From contig NW_027476093.1 in NCBI RefSeq assembly GCF_051020955.1, forward strand, positions 806,001 through 870,000: DNA of 64,000 nt, in the 5' to 3' direction. Made by a program: the position numbers and the translations under genes. The stretch comes from Megalopta genalis (taxonomy: Eukaryota; Arthropoda; Insecta; Hymenoptera; Halictidae). Below, piece after piece: positions 1-9,244 of this stretch. How positions within the stretch are numbered: the stretch's first letter is position 1; each line of letters starts with the position of its first letter. The notes beneath the pieces are model-generated. The model searched no databases and was not told the origin of the DNA. It saw only the letters and a program-made list of their open reading frames with translations.

Positions 1-1016
1 AGAAAAACAAAAATATTAAAATACTAATATTTTTAATATTTCCATCTTTGTGGCTAATAATTATATACTTCAAATATCTTATTATTTATACTACGAATAA
101 ACTTTTGCAACGTTGCAGTATCAATTTTACTCCATTCTCACACTTTAACGTTGCTGTATCGTTTTTATTTTCATTTCATTTCATAGTTTCATTTTCATAA
201 GTTTATTTCTATTTTGTAATTTCATTTTTCTCATTTACTTATTTTAATTTCACTGTATAGCTGTGCGTTTTATTATTTTATGTTGATCACACGGAAAATA
301 GAGACAGTTTTTATGTATATAAAAATATATGTAAGTATATAAATATCTAAATATATTATTGTATATTATACATAAATATATAAAATATATGTATAAAAAA
401 ATATATATAAAAAATATTATCTTATATTATAGATAAATATATAAAATATTATATATTTTTATATAATATATTATATAAATTATAATAATATATATATATT
501 ATATATTTATATATAACCTTGACATAAATATGTAAAATATTATATATTTATGTATGTATATAAAATATTATATATTTATGTATAATATAAGATAATATAT
601 TTTCTACACACTTATAATAAAAATATTTCTTATTATTCGCCGTATATTAAACAGAAACTTCATTTTATTAACAGAATACTAAGCTTCTTTCGCCAGTGAC
701 TATTGCTGTCTCTATACAAATCTCGCCCGCCGTATTTACGTGCGCACGACGCGCGTGAAATGTGATTCCGATCTAATCCGACTATCCAATAAGAGAGCCA
801 GGATTAGCTACCGGAACGAGTTAAATATAACTCCGAATTAAAATAAATCCAATCTAATCGTTCGATTAAGACCTGCTCCAGTATATCGCGTGTGTAAGCA
901 CACGTTTCCATCGTATCGCATGTTTGGGGAGGTTTTCTTTTTGGCATAGCAAATTACCTGATCCCATTTCGCAAACAAACAAACTTCGAGTCAATTTCGA
1001 AACCATCGCGCGTTAC
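1..1016. other. AT-rich stretch without a gene
   Basis: Very AT-rich, with imperfect TA-rich repeats at about 300-610. From about 660 to 1000 the composition is more balanced, but I see no open frame of note and no recognisable motif. The missing 5' exons of the + strand gene starting at 2620 are not visible here. Confidence 0.6.
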
Positions 1017-1353
1017 AAGTGGCACGCGAAACTGTTCGCATACCTTCCAAAAGCAAATACAGTAATGTCTCCCTAATTGACGCGCAGATTGTCCCCAAAA
1101 GTGGATAATTAGGGAGACAAAGTATAATAAAAGTATAATAAATAAAAGTAGGCAATTAGTGTCAAATAGGGAGACATTACTGTACGTATATAACTGTTCT
1201 CTCTAAGCTGCACTAAATCGCTTGAATTTGTTTTTAAACGACAGGAGGACCTATTAGACAATGACTAAAGTACATTTTTTTTTTAAATATCGCTATTACT
1301 CGGATCGACGAAAATATGAAACACTCGTGTCTTTTAAAGTTTCTCGCAATCTA
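1017..1353. repeat. family E foldback relic with a family C insertion
   Basis: The outer parts (about 1017-1058 and 1185-1353) resemble the end of the foldback element at 10453-11431: a GTGGCxCGC-like start, then a tract with a 'ttagacaatgac' landmark also seen at about 10561 and 33477. A family C element (1059-1184) interrupts it. Edges are approximate. Confidence 0.4.
1059..1184. mobile_element. family C foldback MITE, short copy
   Basis: Starts with ACAGTAATGTCTCCCTAATT and ends with its inverted complement (GGGAGACATTACTGT). The interior is only about 90 bp and AT-rich, so this is an internally deleted member of the family that recurs in the intron at 3546-4566 and at 32-35, 54-55 and 60.9 kb. 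It has no coding capacity. Confidence 0.75.
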
Positions 1354-1718
1354 CAGGGTGTCCCAAAATTATGGTGTTTCCGGAAAATTAGAGATTCCTG
1401 GTCATTCGAAGCAACTTTTTCCTTTACAAAAATTTTCTACGAGGCACCGTTCACGAGTTATTAACGAAAAAACGTTGACCAATCAGGGGCGAACTCGGCT
1501 GACGCGAGGCGGCACAGCCAACGAGCGCGCGAAGCCCAGCTCCGCTCATTGGCTCGGCCGTCTAGCGCCGGGCGAGCTTGCCCCTCATTGGTTCAGTGTT
1601 TATCGCGAATAACTCGTAAACGAAGCCTCGGAGAAAATTTTTGTAAAGGAAAAAGTTGCTTCAAATTGTCTCAGGAATCCCTTATTTCCCGAAAACACCA
1701 TAATTTTGGTACACCTTG
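1354..1718. mobile_element. family A foldback MITE, copy 1
   Basis: Begins CAGGGTGTCCC and ends in the degenerate complement CACCTTG, with TA on both sides (1352-1353 and 1719-1720), as expected for a TA-target (Tc1/mariner-like) insertion. The two arms of about 165 bp are inverted repeats containing a 'cgagttattaacgaaaa' landmark. A GC-rich centre lies between CCAAT motifs. The small open frames inside are by-products of the palindrome. Confidence 0.85.
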
Positions 1719-2075
1719 TATAATTGTTTTACAGTCGATATCAAGGTCAACCGGTTTCCATAAAAATTTCGATACACGCGTAACTTACCGGATTCTACAA
1801 AACGCATATTTTTAAATTTCCGTCAAAGGCTCAAATAAAGCAACGACGAGCTTGATCTTTCATTTAGCCATTGCAAGCGATTGCAAAATTGAACAGATAA
1901 TATCTCAGACTTTTTTATCGTTCTCTGACAGACCAGTCTTTTTATCATTCCAAACAAAATTCAAGTAACTTATTCCAATTCTAAAAAAAAAACAGTTATT
2001 CCGTTTTGAATAATTTCGTGGAAACGTTCGCACGAATATTTTATGGCTTTTATTATTATTATATTATATATAATT

Positions 2076-2443
2076 CAGGGTGTCTCAAAATTATGGTATT
2101 TCCGGTAAATAAGGGATTCCTGAGATGATTTGAAGCAACTTTTTCCTCAGCGAAATTGCAATCCGCGGCTTCGTTTACGAGTTATTAACGAAAAACGGTG
2201 ACCAATGGGAGGCAACTCGCCCGGCACTAGACGGCCGAGCCAATGAGCGGAACTAGGGGTTCGCGCGCTCGTTGACTGCGCCGCCTCGCGCCAGCCGAGA
2301 GCTCGCCCCTCATTGGTCACTGTTGTTTCGTTAATAACTCGTGAACGATGCGTCGGAGAAAATTTTCGTAAAGGAAAAAGTTGCTTCAAATCGCCTCGGG
2401 AATCCCTCATTTCTCGGAAGTACCATAATTGTGGGACACACTG
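2076..2443. mobile_element. family A foldback MITE, copy 2
   Basis: CAGGGTG start, CACACTG end, same palindromic layout as copy 1, GC-rich centre with CCAAT boxes. It lies 176 bp upstream of the first visible exon of gene 1, so it is in that gene's intron if the missing 5' exons are further left. Confidence 0.85.
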
Positions 2444-2587
2444 TATATATTATCTTTTTATTACCGTACGAATTTGTTTCTCCACAATTTGGCCACCGCC
2501 TCGGAAATCCTCGTTCGCGAGACGGCATTCGCCGATGTCGATGCGGATTATTATCGCGCGCCGATCGCAATATCCCAACGGAATAGC

Positions 2588-2611
2588 AATAATAATAATA
2601 ATAATAATAAT
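2588..2611. repeat. (AAT)n microsatellite next to a splice acceptor
   Basis: About eight AAT repeats end less than 10 bp before the proposed acceptor AG at 2618-2619. This leaves a purine-rich tract where a pyrimidine tract would be expected. Confidence 0.8.
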
Positions 2612-2619
2612 TCCAATAG

Positions 2620-2830
2620 ATAATGCGAGTGTCGGAGACCCGGGAGGGTTTCTTGGACCTGAACGATCTCGAGCGGAGCCTGGCCAAAGTGCGAGCGGAG
2701 GGTGTTACGCAAATGATCGGCTGCTTCAGCGCTGCCAGTTGCATAACCGGCGTTTTGGCGGATGACGTCGCGACGACCCTTCTGCTGCACCAATTCGGGG
2801 CGCTCAGCATCTGGGATTACACGGCGGCAG
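2620..2830 (+). CDS. gene 1, first visible exon: PLP domain, inner part
   Basis: In-frame coding from the acceptor AG at 2618-2619 to the donor GTAATA at 2831. It reads SETREGFLDLNDLE, then GCFSAASCITGVLADDVATT and LSIWDYTAA, which is the class-V core. The aspartate that pairs with the PLP ring nitrogen is at 2815-2817. The usual S-N-V-T-G segment reads S-C-I-T-G here (Cys codon 2740-2742). The exon ends with one base of a codon completed by the next exon (g/cc, Ala). Homologous proteins have a further N-terminal segment that must come from exons left of this one. Confidence 0.85.
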
Positions 2831-5800
2831 GTAATAATCGACGGTGATGCTAACTTAGATAAGACAAGGTCGCCGAACGCAAAGAAGAAAAATTCCGAAA
2901 AAATCTGAGAAGAAAAGGAGAAAACATCCGCGTTCGCTTTTTTTTCCAGCCCCGTACGTCCAGATCGACATGAATCCGCATTTACCGGGTGTCGGCGAGA
3001 CAACGGTGCACAAAGACGCGATTATTTTTGCCGGACACAAATTCATCGGCGGCGTCCAGTCGCCCGGCGTGGTCGTCGCGAAACGGTCCCTGCTCAAGGA
3101 TCAAATTGGCACCGAAGACATGAGGGACTCCCATCACTATCATCGTGACCCGGAGCTGAGGGAGGAGAGCGGCACTGCCGGTGTCGTCGAGACCATCAGA
3201 TGCGGCCTCGCGGTTCAATTGAAGGAGAACGTGACGCCGCGCGCTATCGTTGCCCGGCAAGATAAAATCTCCAGGTAGGAATCGCGCTGTTAAAATAACA
3301 TTCCTGAGGTGATTTGAAGTAACTTTTTCTCCTTTACGAAAATTTTCTACGAGGCGGCGTTCTCGAGTTATTGGCGGAAATGTGCTAACCAATGAGAAGC
3401 GAGATCGGTTAGCGCGAGACGGCCGAGCGCAGTAAGGTGAACTGGGCTTTATGCGCTCGTTGGCTCGGCCGCTTTGTGCCTCCCGAGCTCGCCTCTCATT
3501 GGTCAGTATTTTCTTTTTAATAAATAATATGACCTCAGGAACCCATTGTCCATTTTTATGAAGAATCTGCGCGTCAGTTAGGGAGACAATCCGAGCGTCA
3601 GTTAGGGAGACATTGCTGTACAGTCAAGCCTCGCAGCTCGTTTTTAGTATTGTTGACAATTCGTAACTATAAAAACGAACCGTAAGGCTCGAATAATCGT
3701 ATTTGCTGTTCCCAAATTGTCCATTTTGATGCGATTTTTGTACCATTTGTGGACAATATGAGTGTCAATCAGGGAGACATTACTGTATCCCGAGAAAAAC
3801 TGTAATTAATTTTCGAACTTGGAAGAGCAGATACGATTGTTCGAGCCTTGTGGCACGTTTTTTGTGGTTATCGATTGTTAATAACTATAAAAACGAGTCG
3901 CAGAGATCGAATAATCGCATCTGCTGTTCCCAAGTTGTACGCCAATTTTTGTGGACAAGTGGAGCGTCATTACTGTACAGTAATGTCTCCTTAATTGACG
4001 CTCAGATTGCGCAGAAAAATGGGCGCACAATTTTGGAAGAGGAGATACGATTGTTCGACCCTTGTGCCTCGTTTTTTGTGGTTATCGATTGTTAATATCT
4101 ATAAAATCGAGCCAAAAGGCTCGAATAATCGTATCTGCCGTTCCCGAATGGTCCACTTTTATGAACAATCTACGCGTCAGTTAGGGAGACAATCCTAGCG
4201 TCAATTAGGGAGACATTGCTGTACAGTCGAGCCTCGCAGCTTGTTTTTATAGTCGTTAGCAATTCGTAATTATAAAAATAAACCGCAAGGATCGAATAAT
4301 CGTATCTCTTCCTCCCAAATTGTCCAGTCTTGTGGACAATCCGAGCGTCAGTTAAGGAGACAATCCGAGCGTCAATTAGGGAGACATTACTGTATAGTCG
4401 AGCCTCGCAGTTGGTTTTTATAATTGTTGACAACCCCTAACTGTAAAAATGAACCACAAGCCTCGAATAATCGTGTCTCCTCCTCCTAAACTTTCCATTT
4501 CTGTGAACAATCGTCGCGTCAGTTAGGGAGACAATATGCGCGTCAATGATGGAGACATCACTGTATCTGCATTTAAAACCACGCTCATCTCTCTGCCCCC
4601 TTTAGGCAAGTGTTGGCCCACGTGCGCACGATCCCGGAGCTGATTCTTCTCGGCAGCGGCTCGCAGAACGTCAAGAGATTGCCCATCTTCTCGTTCATGG
4701 TGCGTCACCCGCGCGGCACGTTCCTTCACCACAACTTCGTCTGCGCCGTTTTGAACGACGTCTTCGGTATACAATCGCGCGGCGGATGCGCGTGTGCTGG
4801 TCGTTACGCTCACGACCTTATGGGCATCGACCAAGAACTCGCGAAGGAGTACCAGAAGGTGCTCGCAGACGGGTACGAAGCTCTAAACCATGCCCACGAT
4901 ATTCCTCCACCAATCCCTGACAAAAACCAAATCGTTCATACTCTCTCCTTCGTTTCAGCGAGAAGACCACCGACAACGAGGAAACGAACACCGAGGGTCT
5001 GCGTCCAGGTTTCGCGAAACTCTCGTTCCCGTACTTCATGTCCGAAGCGGAGGTAGCCTTCGTGCTCGAGGCCCTGAAGATGGTCGCGACGGAGGGCTGG
5101 AAGCTGCTGCCTCAGTACGTCCTGAACCCGGACACCGGCGAATGGCGGCACCACACGAACAGCGTGTTCAAAGAACGGAAGTGGCTCAGCTCGATCCGGT
5201 ACACCGACGGCAAGATGAACGCGTCGGAACGCAGAGTGTCCGGCGCCGGCGTGCTGCCTCAGAACTACGGCGACTGTCTTCAGACCGCGCGGAACATCTT
5301 CAACCGTGCGAGAAAGATGGCGCAGAGATACCCGTTGCAGATCGACCGCAGCTACAACTTCGTGTCCGAGCGGATGGAGGCGTTGCGATGGTTCATGCTG
5401 CCCAGCGAGGCGCAGGATCTGTTGCTGGGCAACTCGCAGAACGTGAAGCAGGAGGTACCCTTCAATCCGACGCTGTCCTGGAACCGGCTGGGCCATCACA
5501 CGCCGACCACCACGCACGACAACCAGATCAGCTGCTTGGCCCTGGTGAACAGCATCCGCCGGCTGAACAGCGACATCCCGCGCACCGGCAACCTGCAGAT
5601 GATGTCGGCCAGCTCGCCGAGGCACCGAAGCCTGCCGGTGCTCAGCTCGGTCCGGAAGACGCTGCTGAACTCCGCGACCGAGTTCCAGCCTTGCTACTCC
5701 AGCGGCAACGAGGAAGAACGGTCTGCGAGCGTGGACCGGAACCATGGCTCCACGGGTGGCCAGAGGTCGCCGGCCACTTGCCCGAGCTCCCCGATGCCCG

Positions 5801-8800
5801 TCAGGTTCGCCGTCGGCGAGGTGGTCACGGCATCGGCGCTCAGTGCGATCTCCCACGCCGGCAGCAGGCCTATAAAGGAAGAAAGAGACTTGATAGAAGC
5901 TGGCAACGCAGGCCGCGCCAGATGCAACTCCCTGGGCAGCACCAGCGGCGGGGAGAACGCCTCGGTGAACCGCAAGGTCGCCTCCTCCTCGTCCTCCCCC
6001 ATCCCGCCACTCCCCCTGAGCCCCCAAACGCTGACCAGTCTAGGCTTGAGCGGGAACAACGGCAACTCCGGCAGGCCCAGGCGGCATCATTGCAGCTGCA
6101 GCAGCCAGACCGAGCTGAACTCGCTGGAGCTAGAGAGCGGCAGCCCGAGTCACTCGATCTTGTCCTTGAGCTATCACAACACGGCCTCGCCGCCGTCCTC
6201 GTACTCCTCGGTTGGCGACTACGCGGAGAAGTTCGCGGCCGGCGGCAGGTCCTCGCCGATCACCGCGAACGGCGGCCAAAGGTCCGAGGACGATCTGAGC
6301 GCGTACGTGAAGGAGGTGACGAAGGAGCTGGCGACGGAGATCAAGTCCGAGATCCGGGAGGTGATCTCGAAGGTGGACGACGCGCTCTCGGAGACGAACA
6401 CGTCGGAGAACACGCCGCAGCACCACTCGCGGAACGTCGCCGCGCCGAGCGCCGAGGACAAGATGAGGCACGACTCGTTCACCGCGAGCAACATAGCCGA
6501 GTACCTGATGGAGTTCTCGAAGGAGATGGCCAGCGAGGTGAAATCCGAGATCAGGTGCATGGTGAACGCCGTCGACGGGCTGCACAGGCACTCGCCGGAC
6601 GCCTCCGCCTCCGATGTTTCCTCCAATGGCTGCGGCTCGCCGGACAGAGGCAGACCGGTTCCGGCGTCCGCGTCGCCTAGGCTGTCCAGCGGCAGACGAA
6701 GCGGCCCGATCGAGATCTCGGGGAAGGTCGGCGAGCTGACGCAGCAGGAGAGCAAGATGTCCAGCGAGTGCTCGTCCGACGAGACGGTGATCTACGTGAT
6801 GAAGCCGACGGAGAGCGAGCAGCTGGCGCGCAGCCAGTCGAAGACCGACGACGAGGAGGTGGTTCACGACCTGGACGACGACCTGAACGACGAGGACGGC
6901 CAGGAGAGGGGCGGCTTGGAGATCGGCGACGCCAGGAAGATCCTGCCAAAGATCTACTCGGCGGTGAACTCGGTCAGCTCGCAGGACAGCGGTATCAATT
7001 TGTCGTTCCACGAGAGCGACAAGTCGCTGGACTCGGTGGACCTGAAGCGCAGCAGCAGCGCCGAGTCGAACTCGACGAACAGCTACGGCCGGAAGCCGAG
7101 GGCGGCGTCTATGACCGGCTTGGTCGGCAAGCCGAACTGCAAACAACAGGTCCGTCAGAACGACGACTTCTCGGAGGACGAGGAGTGCTCGAGCGACTTG
7201 AAGGAGGAGGAGGATCAGGAGGTCGCGTTCGAGGCGAAGGACGGGAAAGCTGACGCGGCGAGGCCGCAGTGGCATTGCCCGCCGAAGAGCGTGTGGAAGC
7301 CAGCCGTCGAGGCTATACAGGAGTTCGATATGATCAGGGATAACGACAAGGTGCTGGTGTGCTTGTCGATCAGCGGCAAGGACTCGCTGACCTTGCTGCA
7401 CACGTTGCATCAGTACAGATTTTACGCGAGGTCGAAGGGCATCGATTTCCAGATCGGCGCGGCCGCGGTGGACACGAACGGACAGGACCCCATCGGTATG
7501 ATGAGCTACCTGAAGACCATGAGCGTCCCTTATTTCTACGAGGACTATACCGGCAAGTCGAGCTGCGATCCCGGCGACAATCGGTCCGTGGATTCTCTGG
7601 ACGCGAACGGCGCGTGCAGCTTTTGCGATCGGACGATCAGAGCGCGGCTATACTCGATCGCCAAGCGGCACAATTACAACGTGCTGGCGATCGGCCAGCA
7701 TCTCGACGACCTCACCGACGGCTTCCTCGTCTCGGTGTTCCACGGCGGCAAGCTGAAAACCATGAAGGCGCATTACTACATCCGCCGGCAGGATCTCAGG
7801 GTCATCAGACCGTTTGTATACGTGCGGGAGAAATCGATCAGGCAGTTCGCCGAGAGCAAGAAGCTGGTGGCTTCCCAGGAAACCAGGCCGAGCGACCTTG
7901 CCGAGGTGAGCGCGGTATTTATAGCGCCGGTCGTCATTGTTAGGCGCGCATTTAGCGAGGCCCGCGAGCGATAATTATCCGATAAAGTCAAACCTTTTCC
8001 GGATTTCCTATAGCCGATATGAAATGCTTGTAGAGCTTCGTTTTGCGGACAAGAATGCGAAAACCGAATTGCTTCATCGCCCTCAGTTTTTGAAAGAAAT
8101 GAGCTTTTGTGAAAGCTCAAACTTTGATATGAAAATTAGGTGTTGCGTGAAAAGTGAAAACGTTAGAGAGTTCTAATCGATCTCAAAATATAGAGGAGAG
8201 TTTTCTGAATATAATGGCATACAATTTATTAATTTTTTTCTGTTCTAAATAACTATAAATTAATGTGGAAAACCGAATTGCTTCATCAGCCTCAGTTTTT
8301 GAAAGAAACGAGCTTTTGTGAAAGATCAAACTTTGTTATGAAAATTAGGTGTTGCGTGAAAAGTGAAAACGTTAGAGAGTTCTAATCGATCTCAAAATGT
8401 AGAGAAGAGTTTTCTGAATATAGTGGTATATAATTTATTAATTGTTTTCTGTTCTAAATAACTATAAATTAATGTGGAAAACCGAATTGCTTCATCACTC
8501 TCGGTTTTTGAAAGAAATGAGCTTTTGTGAAAGCTCAAACTTTGTTATAAAAATTAAGTATCACGTGAAAACTAAAAATGTTAGAAAATTCTAATCGGTC
8601 TCAAAATGTAGAGGAGAGATCGTGTCGGACGACGTTGTCGCACTAGACCCGCTCCGATTCAGTTATCTCAATTACCTCAAACCCTTCACTCTTTCTCCTC
8701 CATTCCATTATTCATCGACGCTACGAGCAGTACATGAACATCAAGTGAATCGATCAACAGCTTCGTAGGTCAACAGCTTCCTCTGTCGTCATTTTCCACC

Positions 8801-9244
8801 TTCACCGACCTTCGCCATGCTAACATATTGCTACCCTATTGAACTGCAATCGTTACTCCATGTTCCTCTTGAATCTTGTCGATACTTGAATCATCATTAA
8901 AACAATTCATTCTTCCGCAGGCACAGAATCAAAGCAAAGAGTCGACGACGCAGCAAGAGCGCACCTATCCCCGGCTCTCCTGGTCCCTGAGGTCCGCCCT
9001 GCGGCCATTAATAGACGCGCACGGCCACCGAACAGACTTGGACCTGGCCTGCGCTAACTCGATCAGCAATTCGAGCATCTCCAGCGCTAGCAGCAGCAGC
9101 AACGGCGGCAGCGGCGGCGGCGGCGGTCAGCAGAAGAGGCAAAGACGAGTAAAAACCAGCTCCTTGCCAGCGGGATCCGGAGCCCAGTGCGCGGCGCAGG
9201 AGCAAGAGGACAATGAGGACACCGACGAAGAACCGGTCCTTTGA
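2620..9244 (+). CDS. class-V PLP (cysteine desulfurase-like) / TtcA-like ATP-pyrophosphatase fusion protein, 3' part of gene
   Basis: Five exons join in frame: 2620-2830, 2950-3274, 4606-4872, 4959-7905 and 8921-9244. All introns have GT/AG borders and all phases agree, giving 1357 codons plus TGA. The N-terminal part (to about 5450) matches class-V aminotransferase/cysteine-desulfurase proteins: PLP aspartate in WDY (2815), PLP lysine in AGHKF (3039), and a GGCACAG loop (4781-4801). A long Ser/Gly/charged linker follows. From about 7260 to 9100 it matches TtcA, the enzyme that thiolates cytidine 32 of tRNA: a P-loop variant SISGKDS, the first cysteine pair CSFC (7615-7626), GQHLDD, HGGKLKTM, and RPFVYVREKSIRQFAE. 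E. coli TtcA receives sulfur from the cysteine desulfurase IscS, so a sulfur-relay fusion is plausible but inferred. The second cysteine pair is RPSD. N-terminal exons are outside the window. I do not know an established symbol. Confidence 0.85.
2950..3274 (+). CDS. gene 1 exon: PLP-lysine exon
   Basis: Starts after a pyrimidine-rich tract and CAG (2947-2949) and continues APYVQIDMNPH. The segment DAIIFAGHKFIGGVQSPGV holds the expected Schiff-base lysine (codon 3039-3041) after the conserved Gly-His. It ends at AG/GTAGGA (donor 3275). The final AG joins the first G of the next exon to give Arg (ISR/QVLAHV). No stop or frameshift. Confidence 0.9.
3292..3545. mobile_element. family A relic in intron 2 of gene 1
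   Basis: Both arms are recognisable (gaagtaactttttc..., cgagttatt..., CCAATGAG, CATTGGTCAG), but the CAGGGTG/CACCCTG termini are gone and the arms have diverged. It begins about 20 bp after the donor of the PLP-lysine exon. An old, truncated copy. Confidence 0.7.
3546..4566. repeat. cluster of family C foldback copies in intron 2 of gene 1
   Basis: Repeated blocks of the termini (GGGAGACATTACTGTA-like) occur near 3601, 3773, 3975 (inverted), 4192, 4380 and 4540. They alternate with the family's inner palindrome (cctcgcagctcgtttttat / ataaaaacgagccgcaagg). The copies are nested or tandem, so single elements cannot be delimited with confidence. The cluster makes up most of the intron (3275-4605). 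Confidence 0.75.
4606..4872 (+). CDS. gene 1 exon: C-terminal lobe of PLP domain with cysteine loop
   Basis: Acceptor CCCCCTTTAG (ends 4605); donor GG/GTACGA at 4873. It encodes RTIPELILLGSGSQNVKRLP, VRHPRGTFLHHNFVC, and FGIQSRGGCACAGRYAHDLMG. In SufS/Csd-type desulfurases a loop of the form R-x-G-x-x-C carries the persulfide cysteine. Here the matching segment is RGGCAC, with Cys codons at 4787-4789 and 4793-4795, so a sulfur-accepting cysteine could be present. That role is inferred from position only. The final GG plus the next exon's C makes Gly. Confidence 0.9.
4959..7905 (+). CDS. gene 1 giant exon: end of PLP domain, disordered linker, start of TtcA-like domain
   Basis: A 2947-bp GC-rich open exon between CAG (4956-4958) and GAG/GTGAGC (7906). 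About 4960-5450 completes the PLP domain (PGFAKLSFPYFMSEAEV, GWKLLPQY). About 5450-7250 is a Ser/Gly/Asp/Glu-rich linker with no catalytic motifs but with two similar amphipathic helices (6301-6387 and 6499-6582). From 7261 the TtcA-like domain reads WKPAVEAIQEFDMIRDNDKV, the P-loop VCLSISGKDSLTLL (7360-7398), CSFC (7615-7626), IGQHLDDLTDGF, and FHGGKLKTMKAHYY. Near the exon end, where a second Cys-x-x-Cys is expected, the codons give ETRPSDLAE (7879-7905). Confidence 0.9.
7906..8920 (+). other. intron 4 of gene 1 with a 209-bp tandem repeat
   Basis: Starts GTGAGC and ends TTCTTCCGCAG. Its middle is a tandem array (about 8030-8625). The 3' part (8626-8920) is unique and unremarkable. Confidence 0.85.
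8030..8625. repeat. 209-bp tandem repeat, about 2.8 copies
   Basis: The landmark 'aaaccgaattgcttcatc' recurs at 8061, 8270 and 8479, exactly 209 bp apart. The copies share 'gagcttttgtgaaag' and 'gttagagagttctaatcg' with few differences; the third is truncated near 8625. Short open frames inside do not persist between copies. Confidence 0.9.
8921..9244 (+). CDS. gene 1 last exon: end of TtcA-like domain and C-terminal tail
   Basis: Acceptor CTTCCGCAG (ends 8920), phase 0. QQERTYPRLSWSLRSALRPLI is the closing helix of the TtcA-like fold. It is followed by a low-complexity tail (Ser run, GGSGGGGG, basic QKRQRRVK, acidic EQEDNEDTDEEPVL) and TGA at 9242-9244. The tail composition suggests disorder. 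Confidence 0.85.
   Translation, partial: AQNQSKESTTQQERTYPRLSWSLRSALRPLIDAHGHRTDLDLACANSISNSSISSASSSSNGGSGGGGGQQKRQRRVKTSSLPAGSGAQCAAQEQEDNEDTDEEPVL

Noticed and set aside
4890..6680. 596-codon + frame and several long - frames over the giant exon
   Set aside because: Shadow frames in GC-rich coding DNA. The frame starting upstream of 5038 is the one with family motifs and consistent splice phases.
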